DNA of 64,000 nt, taken from the NCBI RefSeq assembly GCF_902859895.1, contig NZ_CADIKM010000010.1, positions 1 to 64,000 of the forward strand. Direction: 5' to 3'. Below, piece after piece: positions 9,078 through 21,027 of the stretch (its first letter is position 1; each line of letters opens with the position of its first letter). This DNA comes from Pararobbsia alpina (GTDB lineage: Bacteria > Pseudomonadota > Gammaproteobacteria > Burkholderiales > Burkholderiaceae). The notes beneath the pieces were generated by a model. The model saw only the letters and a program-made list of their open reading frames with translations. It had not been told where the DNA came from and searched no databases. The position numbers and the translations under genes are program-made.

Positions 9078-9475
9078 ATATCACCCCCTGAATTACTCAT
9101 GATTTTGCACAAAAAACGCGAAAACTCAATCTATTTTTAGTTATCGACCGGTTGAGCGCCATGGGATCACAGCTCGCCGACATCGTGATGCCAGTGTTGC
9201 ATCGGTATGTTGCTTCGCCGATCACGCGCGGAAAATGCGAACGCCGCTGCCGGTCACCGGCTCGGGCGTCGCTCAGACAACCGATTGGAAAGCGGCTTCT
9301 TCCCTGATTCGAAGATGACGCACTCGCCTTGATTCGATCTTTTTGTGATCGACTGCCGATAACAAGACAGCGATTATCAAGCGGGGCGACGAAACCTAAG
9401 ATGCTCCCAGGTTTGGGTACAACCCGAATCGTTTCGCGACCGTGCCGTTGGCACACTAGAGAAAGGAGCATCGCA
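9078..9475. other. Divergent intergenic region between rloA and the alpha/beta hydrolase
   Basis: The first 60 bases beside rloA are AT-rich in this otherwise GC-rich DNA. On the minus strand they offer a TTGAGT / CAAAAT pair with 16-base spacing before the rloA ribosome site, a plausible but weak promoter. The rest contains no gene I can support; an open frame at 9097-9498 on the minus strand has no family features. Confidence 0.3.
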
Positions 9476-10360
9476 ATGCATATCCGCACGAGCGGCACGA
9501 GGATTCACGTCAGGGACCAGGGGGAAGGCGAACTGGCACTGGTGTTTCTTCACTATTGGGGCGGATCGTCCCGCACATGGGACGGCGTTGTCGCGGAGCT
9601 ATCGAGCCAGTACCGGACCATCGCCACCGACCATCGTGGATGGGGTGATTCGGACGCGCCCGTGCACGGCTACACGATTGCCGATCTCGCGAACGATGCA
9701 CAGGATGTCATCGAGGCACTGAGTCTGCGGCGCTACGTTGTAGTCGGTCACTCAATGGGTGGGAAAACAGCGCAATTGCTCGCGACGCGCCGACCGAACG
9801 GACTGGAGGGTGTCGTGCTGGTCGCACCGTCACCGCCTTCTCCGATGGTCCTGCCCGACGAGCAGCGCGCAGCGATGGCTAAAGCCTACGATTCGCGCGA
9901 GTCCATCGAGTGGGTGCTGGACAACGTACTCACAGCGAACGCGCTTGAACCACACTATCGTGAGCAGGTCGTCATCGATAGTCTGCGCGGCGCGCCGCAA
10001 GCCAAGGGTGCGTGGCCCAATGCCGCCATGCTGGAAGACATCACGGGCGACGTCGGGTCCATCAATGTGCCCGTCATGGTGATTGCAGGCGAACTGGACC
10101 AAGTCGATCGCGTAGAGACATTGCACAAGGAACTGCTACCCCGGATTGCAAGTGCTCGCCTGTGCGTGTTGCCGGACACCGGACATCTTTCGCCGCTAGA
10201 GGCTCCTTCTGCACTAGCGACAACTATCCGGCAGTTTGTCGGCGAACTGGAATCGGCACGATCACTAGTAAGCCCGACACGCCGGGCGACGATGGGATAC
10301 GGAAGCTCAATCTCCAACCCGCTAGGGATCAGTCAAGCCCCCGACGTTGCTACCCAGTAG
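9476..10360 (+). CDS. Alpha/beta fold hydrolase
   Basis: The 294-residue protein is a classical alpha/beta hydrolase. The oxyanion-hole region is VFLHYWGGSSRTW, the nucleophile elbow is VVGHSMGGKTAQ (Ser near residue 97), the acid lies in VIAGELDQVD and the catalytic His in LPDTGHLSPLEAP. GAAAGGAG just upstream fixes the ATG at 9476; the open frame upstream has no family similarity. The last 35 residues, Ser/Arg/Pro-rich, extend beyond the usual end of the fold. It resembles general esterases/haloperoxidases and gives no clue to its substrate. Confidence 0.87.
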   Translation: MHIRTSGTRIHVRDQGEGELALVFLHYWGGSSRTWDGVVAELSSQYRTIATDHRGWGDSDAPVHGYTIADLANDAQDVIEALSLRRYVVVGHSMGGKTAQLLATRRPNGLEGVVLVAPSPPSPMVLPDEQRAAMAKAYDSRESIEWVLDNVLTANALEPHYREQVVIDSLRGAPQAKGAWPNAAMLEDITGDVGSINVPVMVIAGELDQVDRVETLHKELLPRIASARLCVLPDTGHLSPLEAPSALATTIRQFVGELESARSLVSPTRRATMGYGSSISNPLGISQAPDVATQ

Positions 10361-10387
10361 CATCCGTGCGTGTTACCGCCTCGGGGC

Positions 10388-11113
10388 CTATGAGCGCGCG
10401 CCCGGACTCGCCGTGGGTCGAGGCGTGCGTACCTTGCGTTGTGGCGGGATGTGATCCCACGGTGGCTCGTCGCCAAAGGCAGCGACCAGATAGTCGAGTA
10501 AGTGGCGCACTTTGAGAGGCATATGACGTGCGCTCGGATAGACCGCCTGGATCGCCAGTTCCGACGTGTGATACTCCGGCAGCAGCTCGACGAGCTTCCC
10601 ACGCGCGATCTGTTCTCCAAAAACGAATGTCGGCCCATAGACGATACCGGCTCCGGCGAGCGCTGCTGCAAGCAACATCTGGGTATTGTTGGCTGCCATC
10701 CGGCATGGACCACTGACAACGTGCGCACGCTGTTTCGCATCGACAAGCGTCCAGTCTCCGACGGACACGGCTTCACTAAACGTGAGCCGCGGTGCCTGCC
10801 GCAGGTCGTCCACGCTACGCGGCGTGCCGTGGCGCCTGAGGTAGTCTGGAGATGCGCAAATGACCATTCGACACGATGCGAGCCGGCGAGCGACCAGCCC
10901 TGAATCGGGCAAACGCCCTATCCGGACGGCCAGGTCTACGCCGGCTTCGAGCAGGTCGACGTAGCGGTCGCTCAACGACACTTCAATGTTGACGTGCGGG
11001 CGCTTGTGTCGCTTGATCAGCGCGTGGAGATCGTCGTTCGTCCCGCGCGCCTCGCGCATTGTGCTGGTATCACCGTGGCAGCCTGAAACTGACCAGTCGA
11101 GCAATGCCGACAA
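10388..11113 (-). pseudogene. LysR-type regulator lacking its helix-turn-helix domain
   Basis: From about residue 38 the protein reads PHVNIEVSLSDRYVDLLEAG and AVRIGRLPDSGLVARRLASC, the heart of a LysR substrate-binding domain of the CrgA/DmlR type, and it continues to the normal C-terminus (MPLKVRHLLDYL). The N-terminal winged helix and linker, about 115 residues in the family, are missing. The 37 residues that replace them have no HTH character, and the neighbouring GNAT gene starts only 65 bases beyond. The fragment cannot bind DNA as a LysR protein, so it is most likely a relic of a regulator truncated by rearrangement. Confidence 0.7.
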
Positions 11114-11178
11114 TTCACCCCATGAAACTTTCGTCGGCGCATTATGATTGCCGTTTCGACACGAAAAACTGACGCGTC

Positions 11179-11790
11179 ATGAATGACAACGCTCCTCATT
11201 TTTTGCAACCCACCTTGGTCGGTGAGACAGTCGAACTCCAGCCCCTTCACCAGAATCATGCCTCCGCTCTGCTAGACGCCGCGGCGGACGGTCAGTTGTG
11301 GAACATGAAGGTGACTGTCGTTCCGGGACCGGAGACCGTCGACAAGTACATCGCTTTCGCATTGGAAGGGCGGCAGCTCGGGACTATGATGCCATTCGTG
11401 ATCGTCAGGCGCGATACCGGCTTGCTCGTTGGCAGCACGCGTTTCTGGAAAATCGACCGTGCGAATAGAAAGCTGGAAATCGGGCACACGTGGTTGAGTC
11501 AGTCAGTCCAACGCTCGGGTGTTAACACTGAAGCGAAGTACCTTCTATTGGTTCATGCATTCGAGATCATGCAGTCTGTCCGGGTGCAGTTCACTACAGA
11601 CGAACTCAACGAAAAATCGAGAGAAGCGATTCTGCGCATCGGAGCAAAGCAAGAAGGAATTGTTCGACACGAGCGCATCATGCCGGATGGCAGGAAACGC
11701 AACTCCATACGTTTCAGCATCATCGATTCCGAGTGGCCGGACGTGAAGGCAATGCTGCAAGAGAAAATCGCCCGCCCCTCTCTGCGCTGA
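11179..11790 (+). CDS. GNAT family N-acetyltransferase (RimJ/RimL-like)
   Basis: The 203-residue protein has the RimJ/RimL acetyltransferase layout. It opens with PTLVGETVELQPLHQNHASA, has a central strand pair VGSTRFWKIDRANRKLEIGH, and near residues 150-165 has LNEKSREAILRIGAKQEGI, which ends with the typical IGFxxEG-like acetyl-CoA-binding stretch. Family members acetylate ribosomal protein N-termini, antibiotics or small amines; the target cannot be told. The gene diverges from the truncated LysR gene. Confidence 0.85.
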   Translation: MNDNAPHFLQPTLVGETVELQPLHQNHASALLDAAADGQLWNMKVTVVPGPETVDKYIAFALEGRQLGTMMPFVIVRRDTGLLVGSTRFWKIDRANRKLEIGHTWLSQSVQRSGVNTEAKYLLLVHAFEIMQSVRVQFTTDELNEKSREAILRIGAKQEGIVRHERIMPDGRKRNSIRFSIIDSEWPDVKAMLQEKIARPSLR

Positions 11791-12026
11791 CCGTAAGTGG
11801 ACGCCAAGATTTCCCTGTGAACGCCCGCTATTTGGGAAGACTCATGCCCTCGCCCGGCTCGCAAAGCTGAATGCAAGTACGAGTCCGTAGACAGCGGCCA
11901 GCACGGCGACGACCAGCCTTCACGGCTGGCTCATACAGCCCCAAAACTGCGATATTCCTCTTCCGCTCGTCTATAACTATCCGAATACGCAGCTACGCGC
12001 CCCGATTTGGTGGAGGATCGATCGAT

Positions 12027-13259
12027 ATGGCAAACGGCAACTGCGACGTCGTCATCGTTGGTGGCGGGTTGGGTGGAGCGGCACTCGGTCGCGCATTGGC
12101 GATTCACGGGATCCGCGTGCTGATCGTCGAGCGCGAGACATCGTTCAAGGATCGCGTTCGCGGCGAGGGCATGCTGCCGTGGGGCGTGGTCGAGGCGCGC
12201 GCACTCTGTATCGATGGGCTGCTGTTCGAGAGCGGAGCGCGTGAAATCCGATGGTGGAAGCGTTATCTCGGGTCGGTGGCGCGCGATGGCCGCGACCTGA
12301 TGGCCACTACGCCGGGGCGTTGCGGTTGCCTCAACTTCTACCATCCTTCTATGCAAAGCACGCTGCTTGACGCCGCCGAGGCGGCAGGTGCCGAGGTACG
12401 TCGCGGTACGGCGGTCGTCGCGGTGGAGCCGGGGAATGCGCCGATCGTGACCTTGCGCTCGGATAAGCGCGACGAGCGCGTGTCGGCCCGCCTGGTCGTC
12501 GGCGCGGATGGTCGCCGCTCGATCGTGCGCAGCGTGGCGGGCTTTGTCTCGAATCAGGATCCGGCGCGGCTCGTGATTGCTGGCGTGCTACATGAAGGTC
12601 TCGCCGCGCCGGACGACGCGGTCCAGTATTTTCAGAATCCGCCGCTCGGGCAGGGGGCGTTGCTCTTTCCGCTCGGCAAGCAGCGGTTTCGGTCGTATTT
12701 TGTGTCCAGCACCTCGCAGCGGGCGCGGCCGATCAGCGGCAGCCAGCATGTCGGCGTCTTCATCGATGCGTGTGTCGAGACCGGCATGCCCCGCGATTGG
12801 TATGCCGGCGCCAGTGTGGCTGGGCCGCTCGCCGCGTTTCCCGGCGCCAGTTGGGTCGATCATCCGTATCGTGAAGGCGTCGTGCTCGTCGGGGATGCGG
12901 CCGCAACCAGCGACCCATCATGGTGCGGACTCGCGCTGACGTTGCGCGATGTCCGGGTGCTGCGCGACTGCCTGCTCGCGACCGACGACTGGCATGCCGC
13001 GGCACATGCGTACGCGCAACAGCACGACAAGTACTACGGCGCTCTGCATCGCGTCGAAGACTGGCTCACCCGGCTGATGTACGAAACCGGCCCCATCGCC
13101 GACGAGCGACGCGCGCACGCAATGCCTCATCTCGCGAAGGAGCCAAGCCGTGCGCCGGATCTGCAAGGGCTCGGACCGGAGACGCCAAGCGACGACGAGG
13201 CGCGCCGCCGCTTCTTTGCTGAGGATGTCGGTTCGACCGCGATTTTGACGCGACCTTAA
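12027..13259 (+). CDS. FAD-dependent monooxygenase / oxidoreductase
   Basis: The 410-residue protein has the group A flavin monooxygenase architecture. The FAD-binding GxGxxG is in DVVIVGGGLGGAALGRALA at the N-terminus, the ADGRRSIVR (DG) motif is near residue 155, and the second FAD motif is VVLVGDAAATSDPSWCGLAL near residues 287-306. GGAGG 11 bases upstream supports the ATG at 12027; the frame is open further upstream, but that part is arginine-rich and unlike the family. No partner reductase or pathway genes are adjacent. The substrate, an aromatic or lipid-like compound by family, is unknown. Confidence 0.87.
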   Translation: MANGNCDVVIVGGGLGGAALGRALAIHGIRVLIVERETSFKDRVRGEGMLPWGVVEARALCIDGLLFESGAREIRWWKRYLGSVARDGRDLMATTPGRCGCLNFYHPSMQSTLLDAAEAAGAEVRRGTAVVAVEPGNAPIVTLRSDKRDERVSARLVVGADGRRSIVRSVAGFVSNQDPARLVIAGVLHEGLAAPDDAVQYFQNPPLGQGALLFPLGKQRFRSYFVSSTSQRARPISGSQHVGVFIDACVETGMPRDWYAGASVAGPLAAFPGASWVDHPYREGVVLVGDAAATSDPSWCGLALTLRDVRVLRDCLLATDDWHAAAHAYAQQHDKYYGALHRVEDWLTRLMYETGPIADERRAHAMPHLAKEPSRAPDLQGLGPETPSDDEARRRFFAEDVGSTAILTRP

Positions 13260-13306
13260 CGGCAATTTGTATAACCTTACAGCAGGCAATTGAAATCGGC
13301 GGCGCC

Positions 13307-14173
13307 ATGACACACCCCATGATCAGCCTTCGTGCTCTCCTCAAACCGGGTAAGAATCCGATACAGCACCGGTCACGTCCTGTGACCAACCGCAACGTGA
13401 TGATGCACGTCACCCTCGACGCGCAACACGCCACCCCACTCCGTCAGGCTCTGACCCGCGATTGCTCCGGTCAGCCGTGGACGATTCGCCTCGCACCGCT
13501 GCCTGGAACGGAGCGCATGCGGCTTTCGCTCTACCTGCCCAAGGACGCGGTGAGCGGGGCGATCGAGCGGGTCGCGCATCTGGCTCCGACTGCCGAAGTG
13601 GGGCAACTGTTTGAAGTCCCAGACACCCCTACCGACGCCTGGCGGGATTTGATGAACCCTGCGTCCCCTCCGGTTACCGACACGACCGCTCAACCGGGCA
13701 AATTGGCGGCTCGAAAGGACAGTATTGCGCAACTGCTCTCGCAGGATCATGTCCTGCTCGGTCTCGAAGTCGACAACCGTGAGTCACTCTTCGTGCAGCT
13801 CGGCGACTTCTGCGAACAACGCTTCGGGCTGTCGGCGGCGGCCGTGACCGCGGGTCTTAAAGCGCGCGAAGCGTTGGGCTCGACCGGGCTGGGCCAAGGG
13901 GTCGCCGTTCCACATGGCCAAATCAGGGGTGTGCGTCGGGCCATGGCGTTGTATGTTCGTCCGGCGACTCCCCTTCCCTTTGATGCGCCCGACGGAAGTC
14001 CTGTGACCGATATGGTCGTGCTTTTGGTCCCGGAATGGGCCAACAGCACGCACCTGCATCTGCTAGCTGACGTAGCGCAACACTTCTGCGACCACAACTT
14101 CCGGGAGCAGCTCCATGCCTGTGCCGATGCACGGGCCGTGTGCGAGTTGTTTGCCGGCTACGACGTATCGTAG
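13307..14173 (+). CDS. EIIA(Ntr)-like PTS protein with an extra N-terminal domain
   Basis: Residues about 135-288 form a PTS EIIA type-2 domain with the phospho-acceptor histidine in GQGVAVPHGQIRG, paralogous to ptsN elsewhere in this window (GEGVAIPHGRIKG). The first 130 residues are extra. They include a stretch (VMMHVTLDAQHATPLRQALT ... LYLPKDAVSGAIERV) that looks like an ACT-like alpha/beta regulatory fold, joined by a Pro/Thr-rich linker. No PTS permease or other PTS gene is adjacent, so a regulatory rather than transport role is inferred. The ATG at 13307 may be preceded by a better start at the internal ATGs at codons 5 or 32. Confidence 0.8.
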   Translation: MTHPMISLRALLKPGKNPIQHRSRPVTNRNVMMHVTLDAQHATPLRQALTRDCSGQPWTIRLAPLPGTERMRLSLYLPKDAVSGAIERVAHLAPTAEVGQLFEVPDTPTDAWRDLMNPASPPVTDTTAQPGKLAARKDSIAQLLSQDHVLLGLEVDNRESLFVQLGDFCEQRFGLSAAAVTAGLKAREALGSTGLGQGVAVPHGQIRGVRRAMALYVRPATPLPFDAPDGSPVTDMVVLLVPEWANSTHLHLLADVAQHFCDHNFREQLHACADARAVCELFAGYDVS

Positions 14174-14255
14174 GCCGCACGGGATGGTCCAAAGACATCG
14201 CCTACAGGCGCTATGCCACGGATATCAACGGCGGCACTTCGAGCATAAAGGCGCG

Positions 14256-15473
14256 CTACCCGCGCATGCGTCGAGTAGGTGGCTTCGTGGATTCGGTCCC
14301 GTCGTCGAGTCCTTCGAGATAGCCCTCTCGCTTCAAGAGGTCCGATAGGCTGTCATCCTCCATCGCATACACGCCGCGTGCCGCACGCCAGACGAGTCCC
14401 TTTTCCTGTAGAGCGGTGAGGGCTTGCTGCACGTTGGCCGATGAGAGTTCACTGTCGCTCGGAAAGTCCGTGAGTGCGGTTCGATATTTTTCGAGCGTCC
14501 GCGATTCAAACGGTGCGTAGCCTTTTCCCGTCGCGGCAAGGACGCGGAGAACAGCAGACTGAATCGGCGTAAGGCTGTGAAAGACGTCCAACAGGTCATC
14601 GTTGGCTTGCGCAATCTGCCCCTCTACGACTTCAGCGAACCGACGCTCTACGTCTTCAAGCTTGAGCGATAAATCGAAACGAAGCTGATCTGCGGCCGAT
14701 CCGAGAATCTCGGGCCGGTTGCCGGCCTGCCTGAAAAGCGGGGCGACCAGCTCCACGGTCAATTTGGCCGGGAGATCGGTCGTGTTATCGCAGAACCACT
14801 TCACGTAGTCTTCGCCTAGCGGCGGGAAGTCGATGAGAGGTGCCCCGAAAAACGCTTGGTCCTTGCTTGCGCGCAACATAGCGAGTTTGTCGCGGTTCGA
14901 CCCGGTACAGACCACGCGCAGGCCGAAATGAGCGGCATTGAGGTCGTCCCGCGCCGCCTTGAGTGAGAACATCGCGTCATTGCCCTGCTGCGTCGTGATT
15001 GCCTGCTGCGCTTCATCGATGATCAGAACAATCGGGCCTTTGGCCTCGTCCGAAAGCGCGGCGAGCGCCTGGACGAGCGATACATCCCGACCTAGCCCAA
15101 TCCGATCCAGCGAAAAGTCGACGCCGCCCAGCTTCGCGCCCGCAATCCCGATGCTCTTTGCAAGTCTCGTCAACGTGAACTCGCTTTTCGCCAGTTCAGC
15201 GCGGATAGCTGCGACAATAACCTCCCCAGCGTCGGCCTTTCGATCCGCCCACAGGTCGACGTAGATCACCCGTGCACCCTGGCTTTCGAGGGCAGGCGCA
15301 AAATCTGCCCGCATGAAGGTGGTTTTGCCTGTTCGCCGGGGCGCAGCCAGGAAAAGCCCCGAGGACGACGCGGACGTTGGCGAGACGTGCAAAACCTGCT
15401 TCGCCAGGCGTGTCGCAAGCTCCGTTCGGTTGAAAATCTGTCCGCCTTCGAAACCTTGAGTGCTGGTAGCCAT
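14256..15473 (-). CDS. Solitary AAA ATPase with C-terminal winged-helix region
   Basis: The 405-residue protein has a Walker A loop APRRTGKTTF near residues 44-53, a Walker B IVLIIDEAQQA near residue 150 and a sensor-1 like VVCTGSNRDKL. These place it with the AAA ATP-binding proteins related to ORC/archaeal-type ATPases. Residues about 300-390 (LTPIQSAVLRVLAA, then SANVQQALTALQEKGLVWRA) look like a winged helix, so it may bind DNA. GGAGG lies 7 bases before the ATG. It stands alone, with no nuclease, transposition or toxin partner visible, so its role is unknown. Confidence 0.82.
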   Translation of the reverse strand: MATSTQGFEGGQIFNRTELATRLAKQVLHVSPTSASSSGLFLAAPRRTGKTTFMRADFAPALESQGARVIYVDLWADRKADAGEVIVAAIRAELAKSEFTLTRLAKSIGIAGAKLGGVDFSLDRIGLGRDVSLVQALAALSDEAKGPIVLIIDEAQQAITTQQGNDAMFSLKAARDDLNAAHFGLRVVCTGSNRDKLAMLRASKDQAFFGAPLIDFPPLGEDYVKWFCDNTTDLPAKLTVELVAPLFRQAGNRPEILGSAADQLRFDLSLKLEDVERRFAEVVEGQIAQANDDLLDVFHSLTPIQSAVLRVLAATGKGYAPFESRTLEKYRTALTDFPSDSELSSANVQQALTALQEKGLVWRAARGVYAMEDDSLSDLLKREGYLEGLDDGTESTKPPTRRMRG

Positions 15474-15512
15474 TGACGCCTCCGTACCATTGCGCTGTGA
15501 GTTTATGGCTAA

Positions 15513-15546
15513 TTATAGGCAATTATAGTTGTTTATAGATGCCTAT
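15513..15546 (-). promoter_or_regulatory. Phased TATA-like repeats and inverted repeat upstream of the AAA ATPase gene
   Basis: On the plus strand TTATAG occurs at 15513, 15523 and 15533, exactly 10 bp apart. On the minus strand these give three -10-like hexamers (TATAAT, TATAAT, TATAAA) facing the ATPase gene. Overlapping them is an inverted repeat, ATAGGCA (15515-15521) and TGCCTAT (15540-15546). An operator overlapping the promoter is likely; the protein that binds it is unknown. Confidence 0.5.
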
Positions 15547-15697
15547 CCTTTCCGGTTCGTTAGCTGGCTTGCCAGCCTCCCGCGCACACCCATGGCGAGC
15601 ACCCACGAACCGTACACAACGCGTTCTGGAGTTTTTCCCGACCGCCACCGCAACTCGTTCGCCGCCCATCGCCGGCGAATCGAAAAAACGCAAATAA

Positions 15698-15730
15698 GAA
15701 AAAAGCCCGAGTGCCAATGGCACACGGGCT
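15698..15730 (-). terminator. Intrinsic terminator of ssb
   Basis: Read on the minus strand, a hairpin with AGCCCGTGTGCC pairing to GGCACTCGGGCT is followed by a run of six T. It begins about 30 bases after the ssb stop codon. Confidence 0.85.
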
Positions 15731-15760
15731 TCAATCAACAATATTGAGACTTAGGAGGGT

Positions 15761-16312
15761 CTAGAACGGAATATCGTCGTCCATTTCATCAAACCCACCA
15801 CCCGCCGGCGCGCTCGATCGACCACCGCCGCCCGCAGCACCGCCACCGCCTGCACCGCCGCCCGATCCACCACGGCTGCCACCCGATGCCGCACGAGCGC
15901 CACCACCCGACGAACGCGCTTCCGACGGTTCGCGATAGCTACCTTCATCGCCACCACCGCCGCCACCGCCCGCACCACCCCGCCCACCGAGCATCTGCAT
16001 CTGCTCGCCGACAATCTCAGTCGAATACCGTTCCTGACCAGCCTGATCAGTCCACTTGCGCGTGCGAATGCGGCCCTCAACATAAACCGACGACCCCTTC
16101 TTCAGGTACTCGCCCGCCACCTCCGCCAGCCGGCCAAAGAACGCGACCCGGTGCCACTCGGTCAGTTCCTTCATATCGCCGCTCGCCTTGTCCTTGAACC
16201 GATCCGTTGTCGCGAGCCGGATATTGGTCACGGCATCGCCGCTCGGCAGATAGCGCGTTTCCGGATCGGCGCCCAGATTGCCGACAAGTATCACTTTATT
16301 GACGGATGCCAT
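15761..16312 (-). CDS. ssb: Single-stranded DNA-binding protein
   Basis: The 183-residue protein binds single-stranded DNA in replication, repair and recombination. It starts with the canonical [20 protein letters not shown], has an OB fold to about residue 110 ([20 protein letters not shown]), a long glycine-rich linker (roughly 110-172) and the acidic tip DDDIPF that docks partner proteins. The neighbourhood, ssb next to an MFS gene and divergent uvrA, is usual in Burkholderiaceae and fits a DNA-repair context. Confidence 0.98.
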   Translation of the reverse strand: MASVNKVILVGNLGADPETRYLPSGDAVTNIRLATTDRFKDKASGDMKELTEWHRVAFFGRLAEVAGEYLKKGSSVYVEGRIRTRKWTDQAGQERYSTEIVGEQMQMLGGRGGAGGGGGGGDEGSYREPSEARSSGGGARAASGGSRGGSGGGAGGGGAAGGGGRSSAPAGGGFDEMDDDIPF

Positions 16313-16508
16313 GATTTCTCCTCTGAATACTTAAAACTATATCGATGCGCGCTGCCGCCCAAGTCGACCAAACGACCGGCCCCGGAACGGTCCGTCACGA
16401 ACGCGGCCGTCACGCGTGATTCACGCGCGCGTCCACACCACGAGTCGCCAAGGACGTCATTCTACGCACGCTGCGAGTCCGCAAGAAACCAGAGTTTCTG
16501 TGCCAGTC

Positions 16509-17735
16509 TTAGTGCTTTGTACTTGCCGCCTCGGCCCGCGCGCGCTGCGGGGGCCGAGCCATGGTGGCCGCCACGATCAGCCATGCAAATACGAACACGG
16601 AGCAGACAGTGAACACCGAGCTTGCGCTCACATGGGCAAGCAGCCACCCACCACCCGCGCCGCCCACGGCATAACCCAAAGACTGCGTCGTGTTGTACAC
16701 CCCCATCGCCGCCCCCTTGCGCTCACCCGGCGCGAGCTTCGAGACGAGCGAAGGCTGCGAAGCCTCGAGCACGTTGAAACCCAAAAAGTAGATCAGCAAG
16801 AAGATCGCGACCGTCCAGATGGTATGCGGCATCGTCGCAAGCAGGATCTGCCCGGCGAGCAGCAAGGCGATCGCCGCGAGCATCACGGGTTTCATGCGTC
16901 CATGTTTCTCGGCCACGATGATCGCCGGCACCATCAGCACGAACGACAGGCCCATCACCGGCAGATAAAGCACCCAGTGATGCACGACCGGCAAGCCCGC
17001 CTCGACGAGCGCACGCGGAATCACGACAAACAAGGCGATCTGGGTCGCATGCAACACGAACACGCCGAAGTTCAGGCGCAGCAGTTCGGGGTTGTGAAGC
17101 ACGGTCCGGAACGGCGCCTTGTGGTGAACCGGTTTCACACCCGGATCGGGCACCACCCAAAACACCACCGCGATCGCTGCGACGGCCAGCACGGCGATCA
17201 GCAGGAAAATGCCTTTCATCCCGATCCAGCCGAACAAGGGCGCAGCCGCCACGATGGCGACCGCATACGAGATGCCAATGAACCCGCCAACCATCGCCAT
17301 CGCCTTGGTGCGATTCGCCTCGGCAGTCAGGTCGGCGACAAACGCGATCACGGCGGAGGACACCGCGCCGAGTCCCTGCACGGCACGTCCGAGAATCAAC
17401 CCGTTCATATCGTGCGCGAGCGCGGCGATCACGCTGCCGAGCGCAAAAATCGCCAGGCCGGTGGCGATCACGGGCTTGCGGCCCAGACGATCCGATAGCC
17501 AACCGTAAGGAATATAGAACAGGGCCTGAACAAAGCCGTAGATGCCGATCGCCAACCCGACGGTGGCCGCGTTCTCTCCGCCCGGCACGGTGCGTGCGTA
17601 AATCGTAAACACCGGGATGATCATGAACAGGCCCAGCATGCGCAGCCCGATCACGGCCGCCAACGACATGCTCGAACGGAGTTCCTTGGGGCTCATCCGC
17701 GATGCGGCCGGGGGGGTGAAAGTGGTCTGCGACAT
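16509..17735 (-). CDS. MFS transporter
   Basis: The 408-residue protein has twelve predicted membrane segments and the MFS loop 2-3 motif in [17 protein letters not shown]; a C-terminal half repeat follows a central loop rich in His/Lys ([16 protein letters not shown]). It is a drug/proton antiporter-like YajR/Bcr type protein by overall look, substrate unknown. The start MSQTTFTPP at 17735 is preferred because the upstream extension of the frame overlaps the uvrA promoter region and is not membrane-like. Confidence 0.9.
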   Translation of the reverse strand: MSQTTFTPPAASRMSPKELRSSMSLAAVIGLRMLGLFMIIPVFTIYARTVPGGENAATVGLAIGIYGFVQALFYIPYGWLSDRLGRKPVIATGLAIFALGSVIAALAHDMNGLILGRAVQGLGAVSSAVIAFVADLTAEANRTKAMAMVGGFIGISYAVAIVAAAPLFGWIGMKGIFLLIAVLAVAAIAVVFWVVPDPGVKPVHHKAPFRTVLHNPELLRLNFGVFVLHATQIALFVVIPRALVEAGLPVVHHWVLYLPVMGLSFVLMVPAIIVAEKHGRMKPVMLAAIALLLAGQILLATMPHTIWTVAIFLLIYFLGFNVLEASQPSLVSKLAPGERKGAAMGVYNTTQSLGYAVGGAGGGWLLAHVSASSVFTVCSVFVFAWLIVAATMARPPQRARAEAASTKH

Positions 17736-17844
17736 GGGAATAGCTAGGCGAATGGCAAGGGAGAGGCGGTCTGGGTGGACCGATCGGCCCGCCGCAAAAG
17801 TGGTTATAGTAGCAGGTTTGGCCCCCCCTACTTTCGGCAGGTTC

Positions 17845-20730
<2,886 letters not shown>

Positions 20731-21027
20731 GCGCGGCGCGGCGCTTGCTGGAGGAGCGTCCAGGCAGGGCATGCCGCCGTGCTTGTCAACCAGGCTAACG
20801 AAGGAGAACATGCAAGGAAGTTCACCAGAGGAGCGTATCGACCGGCTCGATAGACCGGGCATTGCGCTCATCCGGGCGCGTGGCACACGAGCATGGAGCA
20901 AGTCAGGCCCGCTCGTTGCGAGCAGAAAGAGTGACGGAAACGTCGACAGAACGGCACGACACGGCAATCCGTGCTGCCATTCGATTGAAATCAGGATGCC
21001 TTCCAGAGCATCCACGGAGGTTACGCG

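Noticed and set aside
9097-9498. 133-codon frame in the rloA-hydrolase gap
   Set aside because: No family features or ribosome site, and it overlaps the hydrolase start.
16416-17498. 360-codon plus-strand frame over the MFS gene
   Set aside because: His/Arg-rich shadow opposite a clear twelve-helix transporter.
17736-17844. LexA (SOS) box in the uvrA promoter region
   Set aside because: No CTGT-N8-ACAG pattern was found between the MFS gene and uvrA.
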